64,000 nt of DNA, from contig JAEPOO010000005.1 of NCBI GenBank assembly GCA_017642855.1, positions 1-64,000 of the forward strand. Reading direction: 5' to 3'. Shown one piece after another: positions 34,405 through 43,164 of the stretch. This DNA comes from Pseudomonadales bacterium. GTDB lineage: Bacteria; Pseudomonadota; Gammaproteobacteria; Pseudomonadales; Azotimanducaceae. Made by a program: the position numbers and the translations under genes. The notes beneath the pieces were generated by a model. That model was not told the origin of the DNA and did not search any database. It saw only the letters and a program-made list of their open reading frames with translations. Position 1 is the first letter of the stretch, and the number at the start of each line of letters is the position of its first letter.

Positions 34405-34923
34405 TCAGGAAACGGTCTTCTGTCGCCGGTTCTCACGATGCTGAGCGCGATCCCTGAATCTTTCCAGAAAGCTTCTCTGATTCAGGCTGGATTCCAGCTG
34501 CGCCAGTTCCTGAAGAAACTCACCGCCGCCTTCATCGATGGCTGACTGCATGGCATCTCGGACCGCCAGCCACATCGGCTCCAGTTTCTGGTATTTCTCA
34601 CGCCCGATACTGGTGAGAGCAAGCACTCGCTTACGCTTATCGTTCCGATCCCTGTAGGGTGCCGCCAGTTTCGCTTCAATCAGCTCATTCGCCGTTTTGT
34701 TGATTCCGGGGTGCGAAACCCCTAAGCCTCGAGCCAATCCGGTAATTGACGTCGGCCCCTGGCGGTACAAATAGACAAAAACCGGAAACCACCTGGGTTC
34801 AAACCCGGTATCCACCGACTCATAAATTCGGCTCACATCCTGGACCAACGCATCCGACAGCCGTTTCAGTCGACTTCCCAGGGCAAGCGCGCCCAGTTCA
34901 CTCATCAGGTCTGGATTTGTCAT
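34405..34923 (-). CDS. MarR-family transcriptional regulator
   Basis: 172 residues from ATG 34923. Winged helix: FPVFVYLYRQGPTSITGLARGLGVSHPGINKTANELIEAKLAAPYRDRNDKRKRVLALTSIGR type, the DKRKR wing being diagnostic. The frame continues to 35022, but the start at 34923 places a perfect palindrome just upstream. Probably autorepresses and controls the divergent TfdA gene. Confidence 0.88.
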   Translation of the reverse strand: MTNPDLMSELGALALGSRLKRLSDALVQDVSRIYESVDTGFEPRWFPVFVYLYRQGPTSITGLARGLGVSHPGINKTANELIEAKLAAPYRDRNDKRKRVLALTSIGREKYQKLEPMWLAVRDAMQSAIDEGGGEFLQELAQLESSLNQRSFLERFRDRAQHRENRRQKTVS

Positions 34924-34935
34924 ATTTGGGTAATC

Positions 34936-34947
34936 ATTTACGTAAAT
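34936..34947. promoter_or_regulatory. Palindrome ATTTACGTAAAT, candidate MarR operator
   Basis: A perfect 12-base palindrome 13 bases upstream of the MarR start and about 95 bases upstream of the TfdA start. MarR repressors bind short AT-rich palindromes of this size in divergent promoters. Confidence 0.55.
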
Positions 34948-35042
34948 CCTGACATTTTTAGGTATTCTAGTACCAATCTGCAAAAATGGCATCCAGTCCT
35001 TGGAACTTCTGCTTTGAGGCAATTTCCTGTACTTTCCCCCAC

Positions 35043-35894
35043 ATGCAAATCACACCACTCACGGGCGCTCTGGGCGCAGAGATTCAGGGGATTGACCTGA
35101 AATCACTGGATTCAGAGACTTCCCGACAAATCGAGCACGCATTCGCTGAGTACCTGGTTCTGGTGTTCAGAGACCAGGACCTGACCCCCGCTGATTTGAT
35201 GACCCTGACCCACCACTTCGGGGGCCCTGGCGAAACACCCTATTTAGAAGGATTACCTGACTATCCGGACGTTGTGCCGGTGATCAAAGAGGCCAAGGAG
35301 AAGTCACAACACTCATTCGGTGCAGGCTGGCACACGGATTTCACTTTTCAGGAACATCCACCGGCCAGGACACTGCTCTACGCAGTGGATACACCACCCA
35401 CAGGCGGAGACACGCTGTACGCAAACCAGTACGACGCCTATGACGCGCTTTCTGAAGGCATGAAATCTTCTCTCGACGGTTTGATGGCGATACACAGCGC
35501 TGTTCGGTCCTACGGACCGAAAGCCACTTTAAAAGATCACATGGAACATATGACGATCACCAATGATGCGAAAGAGCCGCAAACCCGATTGCATCCGGTG
35601 GTGCGGCGACATCCTGTGACGGATAAGCCGGCACTGTGGGTAAACCCCACCTACACCATTCGATTCAAGGACATGACCGAGGAAGAAAGTAATACTCTGC
35701 TTCATTACCTGAATGCTCTGATCATCTCCCCGAGTCACACTTGTCGTGTCAAATGGCGACCGGGCACGCTCACCATGTGGGATAACCGTTGCACACAACA
35801 TTGCGCGACATCCGATTATCGCGGCCACCGTCGAGAAATGTGGCGCACCACAACCGCTGGTGAAATTCCTTCTGCCTACACCAAAGATTGCTAG
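35043..35894 (+). CDS. TauD/TfdA-family Fe(II)/2-oxoglutarate dioxygenase
   Basis: 283 residues from ATG 35043 (MQITPLTGALGAEIQGIDL, the family's usual N-terminus; the frame opens at 34986). Iron ligands HTD in GAGWHTDFTF and the distal His in MWDNRCTQHCA; 2-oxoglutarate-binding Arg in HRREMWRTT. Family hydroxylates taurine, 2,4-D and similar acids. Divergent MarR gene suggests inducible control. Substrate unknown. Confidence 0.93.
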   Translation: MQITPLTGALGAEIQGIDLKSLDSETSRQIEHAFAEYLVLVFRDQDLTPADLMTLTHHFGGPGETPYLEGLPDYPDVVPVIKEAKEKSQHSFGAGWHTDFTFQEHPPARTLLYAVDTPPTGGDTLYANQYDAYDALSEGMKSSLDGLMAIHSAVRSYGPKATLKDHMEHMTITNDAKEPQTRLHPVVRRHPVTDKPALWVNPTYTIRFKDMTEEESNTLLHYLNALIISPSHTCRVKWRPGTLTMWDNRCTQHCATSDYRGHRREMWRTTTAGEIPSAYTKDC

Positions 35895-35927
35895 AATACG
35901 CCGCTCCAGAATCATCGGAAGATCTCA

Positions 35928-36719
35928 TTGGCTGAATCCCTGCCCCATCCACCTCAACCACCGGTGCACACTATCTGGTGGCTGCCCTACAACCTCTACA
36001 AGTGGTTGATCGTTGTCCCCGTGCTGGTTATCTCTACTTTTGTTCTCGGCACCCTCATTATCATTTTATGTTTTCTTGGGCTGGCAAACTTTTCATCAAG
36101 AGTTTTCGCAACGTTGTGGGCGCGCCTAAATGCAATCGTTACTCTTATGCTGGTTCGTGTGGAGGGAAAAGAAAAACTGAAACTGGGCCAATCCTATGTT
36201 CTGGTCGCCAACCACCTGAGCCTGGTCGACATCTATGTCTTGTATGGGTTCACGGGCATCGACCTGAAGTGGGTGATGAAAAAGGAACTTCGTAATGTCC
36301 CCATCCTTGGCTACGCCTGCCAGATGATGGGACACATTTATGTGGATCGGTCTAATACTGAGAAAGCACTGGCTTCTATTCAGGAAGCACGCGAATCCAT
36401 CAAAGACGGCATGTGCGTTGTTTTTTTCCCGGAGGGGACAAGATCGCGAACTCAGGATCTGCTTCAGTTCAAGAAGGGCGCATTCAGGATGGCGCAAGAC
36501 CTTCGTATCCCAGTGATTCCGGTTAGCATACATAACACCAATCGAGTCTTACCCTCGGATACACTGGATTGGCGACCAGGTGCCGTCAAACTCATTTTTC
36601 ACGACCCCATCGAGATCGCTGAGGACGCCGATGTTAATGAGCTCGCGACTCAGACGCGAGACATCATTGTCCATGCACTAAACCAGGAAAAAGAAACCAT
36701 CAGGGAGACCGCAGCATGA
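35928..36719 (+). CDS. plsC: 1-acyl-sn-glycerol-3-phosphate acyltransferase
   Basis: 263 residues. N-terminal membrane helices, then NHLSLVDIY (HX4D catalytic motif), FFPEGTRSR phosphate-binding motif and VIPVSIHNTN. Transfers an acyl chain to lysophosphatidate at the inner membrane. The start is TTG 35928 with CGGAAG upstream. Its TGA overlaps the aldolase ATG. Confidence 0.92.
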   Translation: MAESLPHPPQPPVHTIWWLPYNLYKWLIVVPVLVISTFVLGTLIIILCFLGLANFSSRVFATLWARLNAIVTLMLVRVEGKEKLKLGQSYVLVANHLSLVDIYVLYGFTGIDLKWVMKKELRNVPILGYACQMMGHIYVDRSNTEKALASIQEARESIKDGMCVVFFPEGTRSRTQDLLQFKKGAFRMAQDLRIPVIPVSIHNTNRVLPSDTLDWRPGAVKLIFHDPIEIAEDADVNELATQTRDIIVHALNQEKETIRETAA

Positions 36720-37513
36720 GACCCAATCACGTTCTTCAGGCATGGCGAGCGAATCGTCCGACCATCGGCGCATGGATGTCAATTGACTCGAGTTACACAG
36801 CAGAAACGCTCGCACATGCAGGCTTTGATTGGCTGTGTCTGGATATGCAGCATGGGGTTCTAGACTATAGCGACGTGAAGAAGATGATGACCGCAATTTC
36901 TACGACGGACACCATCCCCATCGTTCGCGTTCCTTGGAACGAACCTTACGAGATCATGAAAGTCCTGGATGCCGGGGCTTATGGTGTTGTGGTGCCACTG
37001 GTCAACAATAAAGAAGAAGCAGAGCGCGCCGTCACCGCATGCAGATATCCGCCGCTGGGCATTCGATCTCATGGCCCAAATCGCGCAACGCTTTATTCAG
37101 GCCCTGGTTACTCAAAAGAAGCGAACAACGAAATTGCCTGTGTCGTCATGATCGAAACGGCGGAGGCTTTGGAGAACCTAGATGAGATTATGTCGACACC
37201 GGGTGTCGATGCGGTTTATATCGGCCCCAACGATCTCGCTTATGCACTGGACCTTAAACCTAGTGGTGATAACGACAATCCACTACACGTAAAGACGGTA
37301 ACGCACATTCTTGAAACCGCAAAGAAGCATGGAATCGCTGCAGGCATTCAGACAGGTTCCGTGGAGTTTACCCGCCGTTATCTGGCACAGGGCTTCCACA
37401 TGGTCACGCTGGGTTCAGATCGGGGCTGGATGGAACGACTCGCAAGGCAGGAGTTAAAGCTCGCGCGTGAAGGCGGCGATGCTGAAGGCTCCGACGACAA
37501 GAACTTCTATTGA
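36716..37513 (+). CDS. HpcH/HpaI-type aldolase
   Basis: 265 residues of the class II pyruvate aldolase TIM-barrel family. HAGFDWLCLDMQHGVLDYSD, IVRVPWNE, AGAYGVVVPLVNNKEEAE, PPLGIRSHGPNRATLY, VVMIETAEALENLDEIMSTPGVDAVYIGPNDLA contain the metal-binding Glu and Asp. Cleaves 2-keto-3-deoxy or 4-hydroxy-2-oxo acids. Coupled to plsC by an ATGA overlap although functionally unrelated. Confidence 0.92.
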   Translation: MRPNHVLQAWRANRPTIGAWMSIDSSYTAETLAHAGFDWLCLDMQHGVLDYSDVKKMMTAISTTDTIPIVRVPWNEPYEIMKVLDAGAYGVVVPLVNNKEEAERAVTACRYPPLGIRSHGPNRATLYSGPGYSKEANNEIACVVMIETAEALENLDEIMSTPGVDAVYIGPNDLAYALDLKPSGDNDNPLHVKTVTHILETAKKHGIAAGIQTGSVEFTRRYLAQGFHMVTLGSDRGWMERLARQELKLAREGGDAEGSDDKNFY

Positions 37514-37833
37514 TCATTGAATACGGCGGGCTCGCTGTCTCGGGAAACCCGTCTCGGCACCGCTGTGAATACATCCCTGTACGCTGACTTTCGGGCGTCC
37601 TGCCCTCCAGTCTGCCTCAACAGGTTTCCCGGACACGCTTCGCATTCAATCTCTCGCGATGAGCCTTCAGCGTTACTTGGCGACATCTTTTGGGGGACCT
37701 AATCCTGGTAATCGGGTAAAGCCGGCGAGCAGAGGACAATAAAAAGTCATTTTAGGCCATTGTGCTTCATTGGCCACTCTAACCCTTTAAGCGCCTAAGT
37801 CGTGTTGCTACACTGCTCGCAAATTCGTGTGGC
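37514..37833. other. Intergenic gap with a repeat-like block (37530-37606)
   Basis: About 320 bases without a gene. The block at 37530-37606 holds a CGGG-AAA-CCCG hairpin, the string TGTGAATACATCCCTGTACG and a GGGC-GTCCT-GCCC hairpin (37593-37605). This layout resembles dispersed intergenic palindromic repeats of marine gammaproteobacteria. Only one copy lies in the window, so repeat status is unproven. The desaturase promoter must lie in the remainder. Confidence 0.4.
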
Positions 37834-38682
37834 ATGGATCCAGTGTTTAGATATTCTGCTGACCGATTACCGGTCACCCTTATCCTTTCACTCACGTTGT
37901 TGGATTTCATTATGTACTTCACGGTCAACAACGTGTGGGTACTTCTCTCTTACTTCGTGTTGACCCTTATTCCAAAAGGCTGCATCTGCGCCTGGAATCA
38001 TCATCACCAGCATACAAAAACCTTTAACTGGACACCGCTAAATCGGTTGCTGGAAATGAGCTTTTCTCTGCACACCGGCGTCACGACCAATCAGTGGTTG
38101 TTGCACCATGTCTTTGGTCACCATCACAACTACCTCGACCAGGCAAAAGACGAAAGCCGCTGGCAACGAAAAGACGGTTCAACCATGGGAGAGCTGGAGT
38201 ACACGTTCAAAGTTGCAGCAACCGCTTATCCTCGCGCCTGGAGCGTTGGCAAACGTTACCCTCGCCATCTGAGAACCCACCTTATCTACACAGCACTGAC
38301 CCTGATCCTGGCTGTCGCACTGGTGGTCTATCAACCTCTGCAGGGTTTCATTCTGTTCATCATGCCGATGATGGCTGGGCTCCTGATCACTGCCTGGGCG
38401 ACCTATGACCATCATGCCGGTCTACCCACAGATGATGACTTTACGTCGTCTTACAATGTGATGAATAAAGCCTACAACGTGATGACCGGTAACCTGGGTT
38501 ATCACACAGCGCACCACTATAAGCAGGGTGTGCACTGGTCTGAGTTACCCAAGCTTCACGATGAGATCAAATACCTGATCCCAGAGGAACTATACCGGCG
38601 CTCTTACTGGGATTACGTCACCGATGTTCCGATGAACTTCATCAGAACACTGGTTGCCCTTGTCGTGCCCAGACCTCAATGA
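37834..38682 (+). CDS. Membrane fatty-acid desaturase-type protein
   Basis: 282 residues with several membrane helices and three His boxes of the FA_desaturase family: HHHQH (about 54-58), HHVFGHHH (about 91-98) and HTAHH (about 229-233), which bind the di-iron centre. No electron-donor gene is adjacent. Could desaturate or hydroxylate a fatty acyl chain. Coupled by ATGA overlap to a hotdog thioesterase. Confidence 0.9.
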   Translation: MDPVFRYSADRLPVTLILSLTLLDFIMYFTVNNVWVLLSYFVLTLIPKGCICAWNHHHQHTKTFNWTPLNRLLEMSFSLHTGVTTNQWLLHHVFGHHHNYLDQAKDESRWQRKDGSTMGELEYTFKVAATAYPRAWSVGKRYPRHLRTHLIYTALTLILAVALVVYQPLQGFILFIMPMMAGLLITAWATYDHHAGLPTDDDFTSSYNVMNKAYNVMTGNLGYHTAHHYKQGVHWSELPKLHDEIKYLIPEELYRRSYWDYVTDVPMNFIRTLVALVVPRPQ

Positions 38683-39083
38683 ACCCACTCAGATCGGATG
38701 CCAACCACTGTTTTGTCTGCGGCCCATCCAATCCCATCGGGCTAAAGCTGACCTTTGAAATCAGGGATGACGTCTGCCACTCGCTCTTCACCCCTGGTAA
38801 AGACCATTGTGGCTACGACGGCGTAACACACGGCGGAATCGTATTTAGCGCACTCGATGATGTGATGGCCAACTGGCTATTCCTGAAAGGCCTGAAAGCC
38901 TACACCGCCAAATGTGATATTCGTTATCGCGATACATTGCAGATCGGCACACAAGTCAGACTCGAGGGTCACTGCCTGAGACAGAAAGCTCGCCTGACAC
39001 AGATGAAAGGCATCATGATTCGCGAGGACACTGACCAGGTGGTCGCTGAAGCAGAGGCCGCCTTTATGATGGCGACGGATTAA
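38679..39083 (+). CDS. PaaI-like hotdog-fold thioesterase
   Basis: 134 residues. CFVCGPSNPIGLKLTFE, then HGGIVFSALDDVMANW, the hotdog active-site helix of the PaaI/4HBT group. A Cys pair in the N-terminus (CFVCG) occurs in a subset. Probably hydrolyses an acyl-CoA linked to the desaturase step; substrate unknown. Confidence 0.88.
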   Translation: MNPLRSDANHCFVCGPSNPIGLKLTFEIRDDVCHSLFTPGKDHCGYDGVTHGGIVFSALDDVMANWLFLKGLKAYTAKCDIRYRDTLQIGTQVRLEGHCLRQKARLTQMKGIMIREDTDQVVAEAEAAFMMATD

Positions 39084-39240
39084 CACTACCTTGAAGACGA
39101 CCTCGCCGGGTAGATGTCAACCAGTAACCCCAAAGAAGACGCTGATTTGTTGAAGCCGTCATCGTTGACGATGCACATGCTGAGCAGAAATCGCCGCATG
39201 GTAGACTTCTCCTTATTGTTCAACCCACGACTCGAACTTA

Positions 39241-39696
39241 ATGGATAGTCCCAGCCCAGAAGCCGCTGGATTTTGGCGTCGCATGGCCGCCATGTTCTAC
39301 GATGGGTTTCTGATTATCTCTATCTGGTTCATCAGCGCCATTATTCTTGTCGCCCTTAACAACGGTGAGGAAATCAACGGTAGAGCTTTTCAACTGTTTC
39401 TCTACTTCGAAGCCGGTTTATTTTACACCTACTTCTGGCACTTCAAGGGTCAGACACTCGGCATGCAGGTGTGGAAGATTCGAACCATCAACGACACGGG
39501 TGAAATCCTGACGCTTAGCGAATGTGTCGTGCGAGTTTTCTTCGCCACCTTTTCGCTCGTGGTGATGGGACTCGGATACGTCTGGATTCTGTTTGATCCG
39601 GAAAAACTTGCCTGGCATGACAGAGCATCTGGCACGCGAGTGATTTACCTGGGCAAAGATGCTTACAAAACAGTCAGTGACCCGTCAGACGACTGA
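39241..39696 (+). CDS. RDD-family membrane protein
   Basis: 151 residues. WRRMAAMFYDGFLI near the N-terminus supplies the Arg-Asp signature of the RDD family; three hydrophobic helices follow; QTLGMQVWKIRTIND and ILFDPEKLAWHDRASGTRVI are typical. Function of RDD proteins is not well defined. Its 3' end overlaps the convergent lptF by 23 bases. Confidence 0.9.
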   Translation: MDSPSPEAAGFWRRMAAMFYDGFLIISIWFISAIILVALNNGEEINGRAFQLFLYFEAGLFYTYFWHFKGQTLGMQVWKIRTINDTGEILTLSECVVRVFFATFSLVVMGLGYVWILFDPEKLAWHDRASGTRVIYLGKDAYKTVSDPSDD

Positions 39697-40774
39697 ACAC
39701 CCCCGCCACTCGATCCCACTGATAGATACACACTGCGATAAAGACAAATAGCCCATGCACCCACCAGAGGCCGAGCTCTTTTGGCAGGTCACCTTTTTCA
39801 AGAGCAGATTGGGCACCTGACAGCATCAGGATATAGAGGAAACAGAGAATTGTTGCGGGCACCAGTCGGGTGAACCTCCCTTGTCGGGGATTGACTTTTG
39901 CGAGTGGTACCGCCATGAGTGCAATGACTGGCACCAACAAAATGACAGAAATACGCCAATGAAATTCCGCCGCAGCTTCTGGAGTATCTTTTTCAAGCAA
40001 TGCACCGGTCGAAATCGCAGCCCTGCGCGTCTTCAGATTATCGACAACCGTCGAATCCACAAGCTGGCCATACTCTTCATAGCTGATGATCTGATAGCCA
40101 CGCGTCCCGGGTGTACCCTGGTAACGACGCCCTTTTTCCAGAACCAGGAAGCGTCTGCCGCTGCTGTCCACCTGCGTTGAGCCGGACTCGGCTATCACGG
40201 TGACTGCACTACGAGGGCCGTTACCACCATGAATGGTCTTGTACTCATTGATGAATACTCCACTCAAATCTCCATCAGGCGTGAAGCCCTCGGTATAAGT
40301 CACACGTTTGCCTGAGCTGAGTGCCTGGAATCTACCTGGGATCAACGTATCGAATTCCGTCAGCTGCTGCTGACCGCGCAGCAGCGCTTCCACCCGTTGT
40401 TCACCGAGAGGTTTGAGCCATAGAGAAAGGAGTGCCGTGATCAGCATAACAATCAACGACATAAGCAGCGTCATTCCCATCAGGCGCCGAGTGCTCATGC
40501 CACAGGAGTGCAGAACAATCATTTCATTGTCGACGTAGAGCCGCCCGTAGACGAGCATGATGGCGAGGAAAAAACTGAGCGGAACGATCAGCTCCAGAAA
40601 CCCCGGCAGGCGGTAAAACATCAAGGCAAGCAAGACTTCCTGGGTCATCGTACCTGCAGCAGCTTTGTCCAGGTAGGCGCTGAATCGCCACCCGACGGAG
40701 ATCACAAGAACGATACCTGCCACGGCAAACATGGTGGCAAAGGTCTCGCGGGAAAAATATCTAAGCAGTATCAC
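39674..40774 (-). CDS. lptF: LPS export permease LptF
   Basis: 366 residues. MILLRYFSRETFATMFAVAG, six membrane helices, MFYRLPGFLELIVPLSFFLAIMLVYGRLYVDNEMIVLHSCGMS and a periplasmic beta-jellyroll domain between helices 3 and 4 identify LptF, a permease of the LptB2FG exporter that moves LPS out of the inner membrane. GTG start, divergent from pepA as in most gammaproteobacteria. The expected lptG does not follow it. Confidence 0.94.
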   Translation of the reverse strand: MILLRYFSRETFATMFAVAGIVLVISVGWRFSAYLDKAAAGTMTQEVLLALMFYRLPGFLELIVPLSFFLAIMLVYGRLYVDNEMIVLHSCGMSTRRLMGMTLLMSLIVMLITALLSLWLKPLGEQRVEALLRGQQQLTEFDTLIPGRFQALSSGKRVTYTEGFTPDGDLSGVFINEYKTIHGGNGPRSAVTVIAESGSTQVDSSGRRFLVLEKGRRYQGTPGTRGYQIISYEEYGQLVDSTVVDNLKTRRAAISTGALLEKDTPEAAAEFHWRISVILLVPVIALMAVPLAKVNPRQGRFTRLVPATILCFLYILMLSGAQSALEKGDLPKELGLWWVHGLFVFIAVCIYQWDRVAGVFSRLTGH

Positions 40775-40839
40775 AAAAGCCGTCTCTAAAACGTTATATT
40801 AAGACCGTAGTTCACGCGACACGTTCCTCAGGAGTATCT

Positions 40840-42357
40840 ATGAAGTATGGCACACGTATGGGTAATGCGGCGAAAGCCCGAACCCAGTGTATCGTTGTTG
40901 GCGTCTATGATGACGCACAGTTGACCGACACCGCCAAAGCGCTGGATAAAGAAAGCGGTGGCTACCTGAAGAAGGTGCTTCGGCGAGGCGACATCTCAGG
41001 GAAAGCAAACCAGATGATGGTTCTGCACGATGTGCCCAACGTGAACGCGACACGCGTCCTGCTGGTCGGACTGGGTAAAGCTGATGCACTGACTGGTGCA
41101 AAGTTTGCTGGCATCGCCCGTAACGTCATCACCAGGCTCAAGACCATCTCAGTCAAGAATGCATTGAATTGTTTGCTAGAGGCAGACGTTGCCGACCAGG
41201 ATCTGGGCTGGAAAGTCCGCCGGACTATCGAAGCCTTCGACGCGGGGGTTTATCGATTTACTGAGATGAAAGGCAAACCGCCTGAGAATGGCGAGACGCT
41301 TGAGACTGTCGAACTCTTTGTCGCCGACAAGTCGGACCAGGACGTTGTCGATGATGCCATCACCATCAGTTCCGCGCTCTGTGCAGGTATCAACAAAGCA
41401 AAAGATCTGGGCAACCTGCCCGGCAATGTCTGTACCCCGACTTACCTGGCAGATCAGGCGAAGCAGCTCGCTAAAGAGTATTCATCCATCACGGTTAAAG
41501 TGCTGGAAGAAAAGGAAATGGAAAAGCTCGGCATGGGCGCGTTCATGTCCGTGAGCCGCGGCAGCGAACAGCCCGGCAAGATGATCATCATCACGCACAA
41601 AGGCGCCAAGCCGAAAGAGGCGCCTCATGTGCTTGTCGGCAAAGGGATTACGTTTGATACGGGTGGTATCTCGCTGAAACCCGGCGCGGGTATGCACGAG
41701 ATGATCTGGGATATGTGTGGCGCCGCCAGCGTATTCGGCACCATGCTCGCAGTCGCCGAGCAGCAACTGCCGATGAACGTTATTGGCGTCCTGGCCGCGG
41801 CTGAGAATATGCCGTCCGGCGACGCGTCGCGACCCGGCGATATCGTTAAAACCATGTCCGGGCAAACTGTGGAAATTCTAAACACTGACGCAGAGGGCCG
41901 GCTGGTACTGTGTGATGCACTCACCTACATCGACCAATACAACCCAGCAACAGTTATTGACGTCGCAACCCTGACCGGTGCCGTCATCGTCGCACTCGGC
42001 AGTCATCCAACCGCGATGTACGCCAATGATGATGGTGTTGCCGCAGATCTGGAACAGGCAGGCCGTGAGTCGCTTGACCGAGTCTGGCGAATGCCGCTCT
42101 GGGAGGACTATCAGGCACAGATCAACAGCGCCTTTGCAGACATGGCGAATATTGGTGGCCGTGAGGCAGGCAGTATCACAGCAGCCTGTTTTCTCGCCCG
42201 ATTCACCAAGAAGTATCGTTGGGCTCACCTCGACTGCGCCGGCACGGCATTCAAAGGAAGTGGCCCGATGAAAGGCGCCACGGGCAGACCCGTCAACCTG
42301 TTGTTCGAGTACCTGAATACGCAATACCGGAAGACACTCGCCGAGGATGCCAGTTGA
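40840..42357 (+). CDS. pepA: Leucyl aminopeptidase (M17)
   Basis: 505 residues. M17 signature NTDAEGRL at 348-355, metal ligands in VGKGITFDTGGISLKP, and the C-terminal SITAACFLARFTKKYRWAHLDCAGTA. Cytosolic hexameric dizinc peptidase releasing N-terminal residues. CAGGAG precedes the ATG. Divergent from lptF and followed by holC and valS, the conserved gammaproteobacterial order. Confidence 0.96.
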   Translation: MKYGTRMGNAAKARTQCIVVGVYDDAQLTDTAKALDKESGGYLKKVLRRGDISGKANQMMVLHDVPNVNATRVLLVGLGKADALTGAKFAGIARNVITRLKTISVKNALNCLLEADVADQDLGWKVRRTIEAFDAGVYRFTEMKGKPPENGETLETVELFVADKSDQDVVDDAITISSALCAGINKAKDLGNLPGNVCTPTYLADQAKQLAKEYSSITVKVLEEKEMEKLGMGAFMSVSRGSEQPGKMIIITHKGAKPKEAPHVLVGKGITFDTGGISLKPGAGMHEMIWDMCGAASVFGTMLAVAEQQLPMNVIGVLAAAENMPSGDASRPGDIVKTMSGQTVEILNTDAEGRLVLCDALTYIDQYNPATVIDVATLTGAVIVALGSHPTAMYANDDGVAADLEQAGRESLDRVWRMPLWEDYQAQINSAFADMANIGGREAGSITAACFLARFTKKYRWAHLDCAGTAFKGSGPMKGATGRPVNLLFEYLNTQYRKTLAEDAS

Positions 42358-42770
42358 CCAAGATTGACTTCTATCAGGTGAACGGAGACGAAGCTCTGTT
42401 CACCTGCAGACTGATCGACCAGGTGTATCGTCGAGGTCACCAGATATACGTTCACACCTCCGGTGAGCAGCAGGCTAAACACCTTGATGATCATCTCTGG
42501 ATTTTCAGGCCCGACGCCTTTGTGCCTCACGTAACCCATGACTCCGAACACGAGGCGCCCATTCGCATCGGGTTTGATCACGAGCCCGACGATCATCAGG
42601 ATGTTTTAGTCAACTTATCCGGAGATATTCCCCTTTTCTTTTCCCGCTTCGATCGGGTTGCAGAGGTAGTGCCTGTCGACCAAAATAGCCGGGAGTCGGC
42701 CCGAAAGAATTACGCTTTTTACAAGGAGCGGGGCTACGTCCTGGAATATCACAACATTAATCAGAGCTGA
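42354..42770 (+). CDS. holC: DNA polymerase III chi subunit
   Basis: 138 residues starting at TTG 42354, which overlaps the pepA TGA and has GAGGA 7 bases upstream. IDFYQVNGDE, LIDQVYRRGHQIYVHTSGEQQAKHLDDHLW and DVLVNLSGDIPLFFSRFDRVAEVV match HolC. Links the clamp loader to single-strand-binding protein. The pepA-holC-valS order supports the call. Confidence 0.92.
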   Translation: MTKIDFYQVNGDEALFTCRLIDQVYRRGHQIYVHTSGEQQAKHLDDHLWIFRPDAFVPHVTHDSEHEAPIRIGFDHEPDDHQDVLVNLSGDIPLFFSRFDRVAEVVPVDQNSRESARKNYAFYKERGYVLEYHNINQS

Positions 42771-43129
42771 TGGACGACGAAAAGAAGCCGAGTACGATTC
42801 CACTACTTCACGACATGGTCTACGACCCGTCGCTGCCGCTTCGACCGCCAAAAAGGCCACCTCGCCCGAAAGCAGAGAAACCCTCAGCGCCACCCGGCTA
42901 CGACCCCGACACCATCGATCTCTTCGGTGGTGTTGAAACCCCTTTGGATGTCAATGATCTGGATAATGAAACGATTGAAGAATTCAGGGATAGTGCCGAA
43001 CAGATGATTGATGACCTGGTGGAGGAGTACACCGAGGAAATCAGCCAGCGGCTGCACAGCGAGCTCAAAGATCAGCTGACTGCCATCCTGGAAGATCTCA
43101 AGACCCCAGATAACGACAAATCCGCCTGA
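42770..43129 (+). CDS. Hypothetical acidic protein between holC and valS
   Basis: 119 residues; its ATG overlaps the holC TGA. Pro-rich N-terminal half (PLRPPKRPPRPKAEKPSAPPG), acidic helical C-terminal half. Proteins of similar composition occupy this slot in other gammaproteobacteria; no function known. Co-translation with holC suggests a replication link, inference only. Confidence 0.75.
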   Translation: MDDEKKPSTIPLLHDMVYDPSLPLRPPKRPPRPKAEKPSAPPGYDPDTIDLFGGVETPLDVNDLDNETIEEFRDSAEQMIDDLVEEYTEEISQRLHSELKDQLTAILEDLKTPDNDKSA

Positions 43130-43164
43130 ATCGTTATAATTCGCGTTTTTTCGCCGGTTACATC

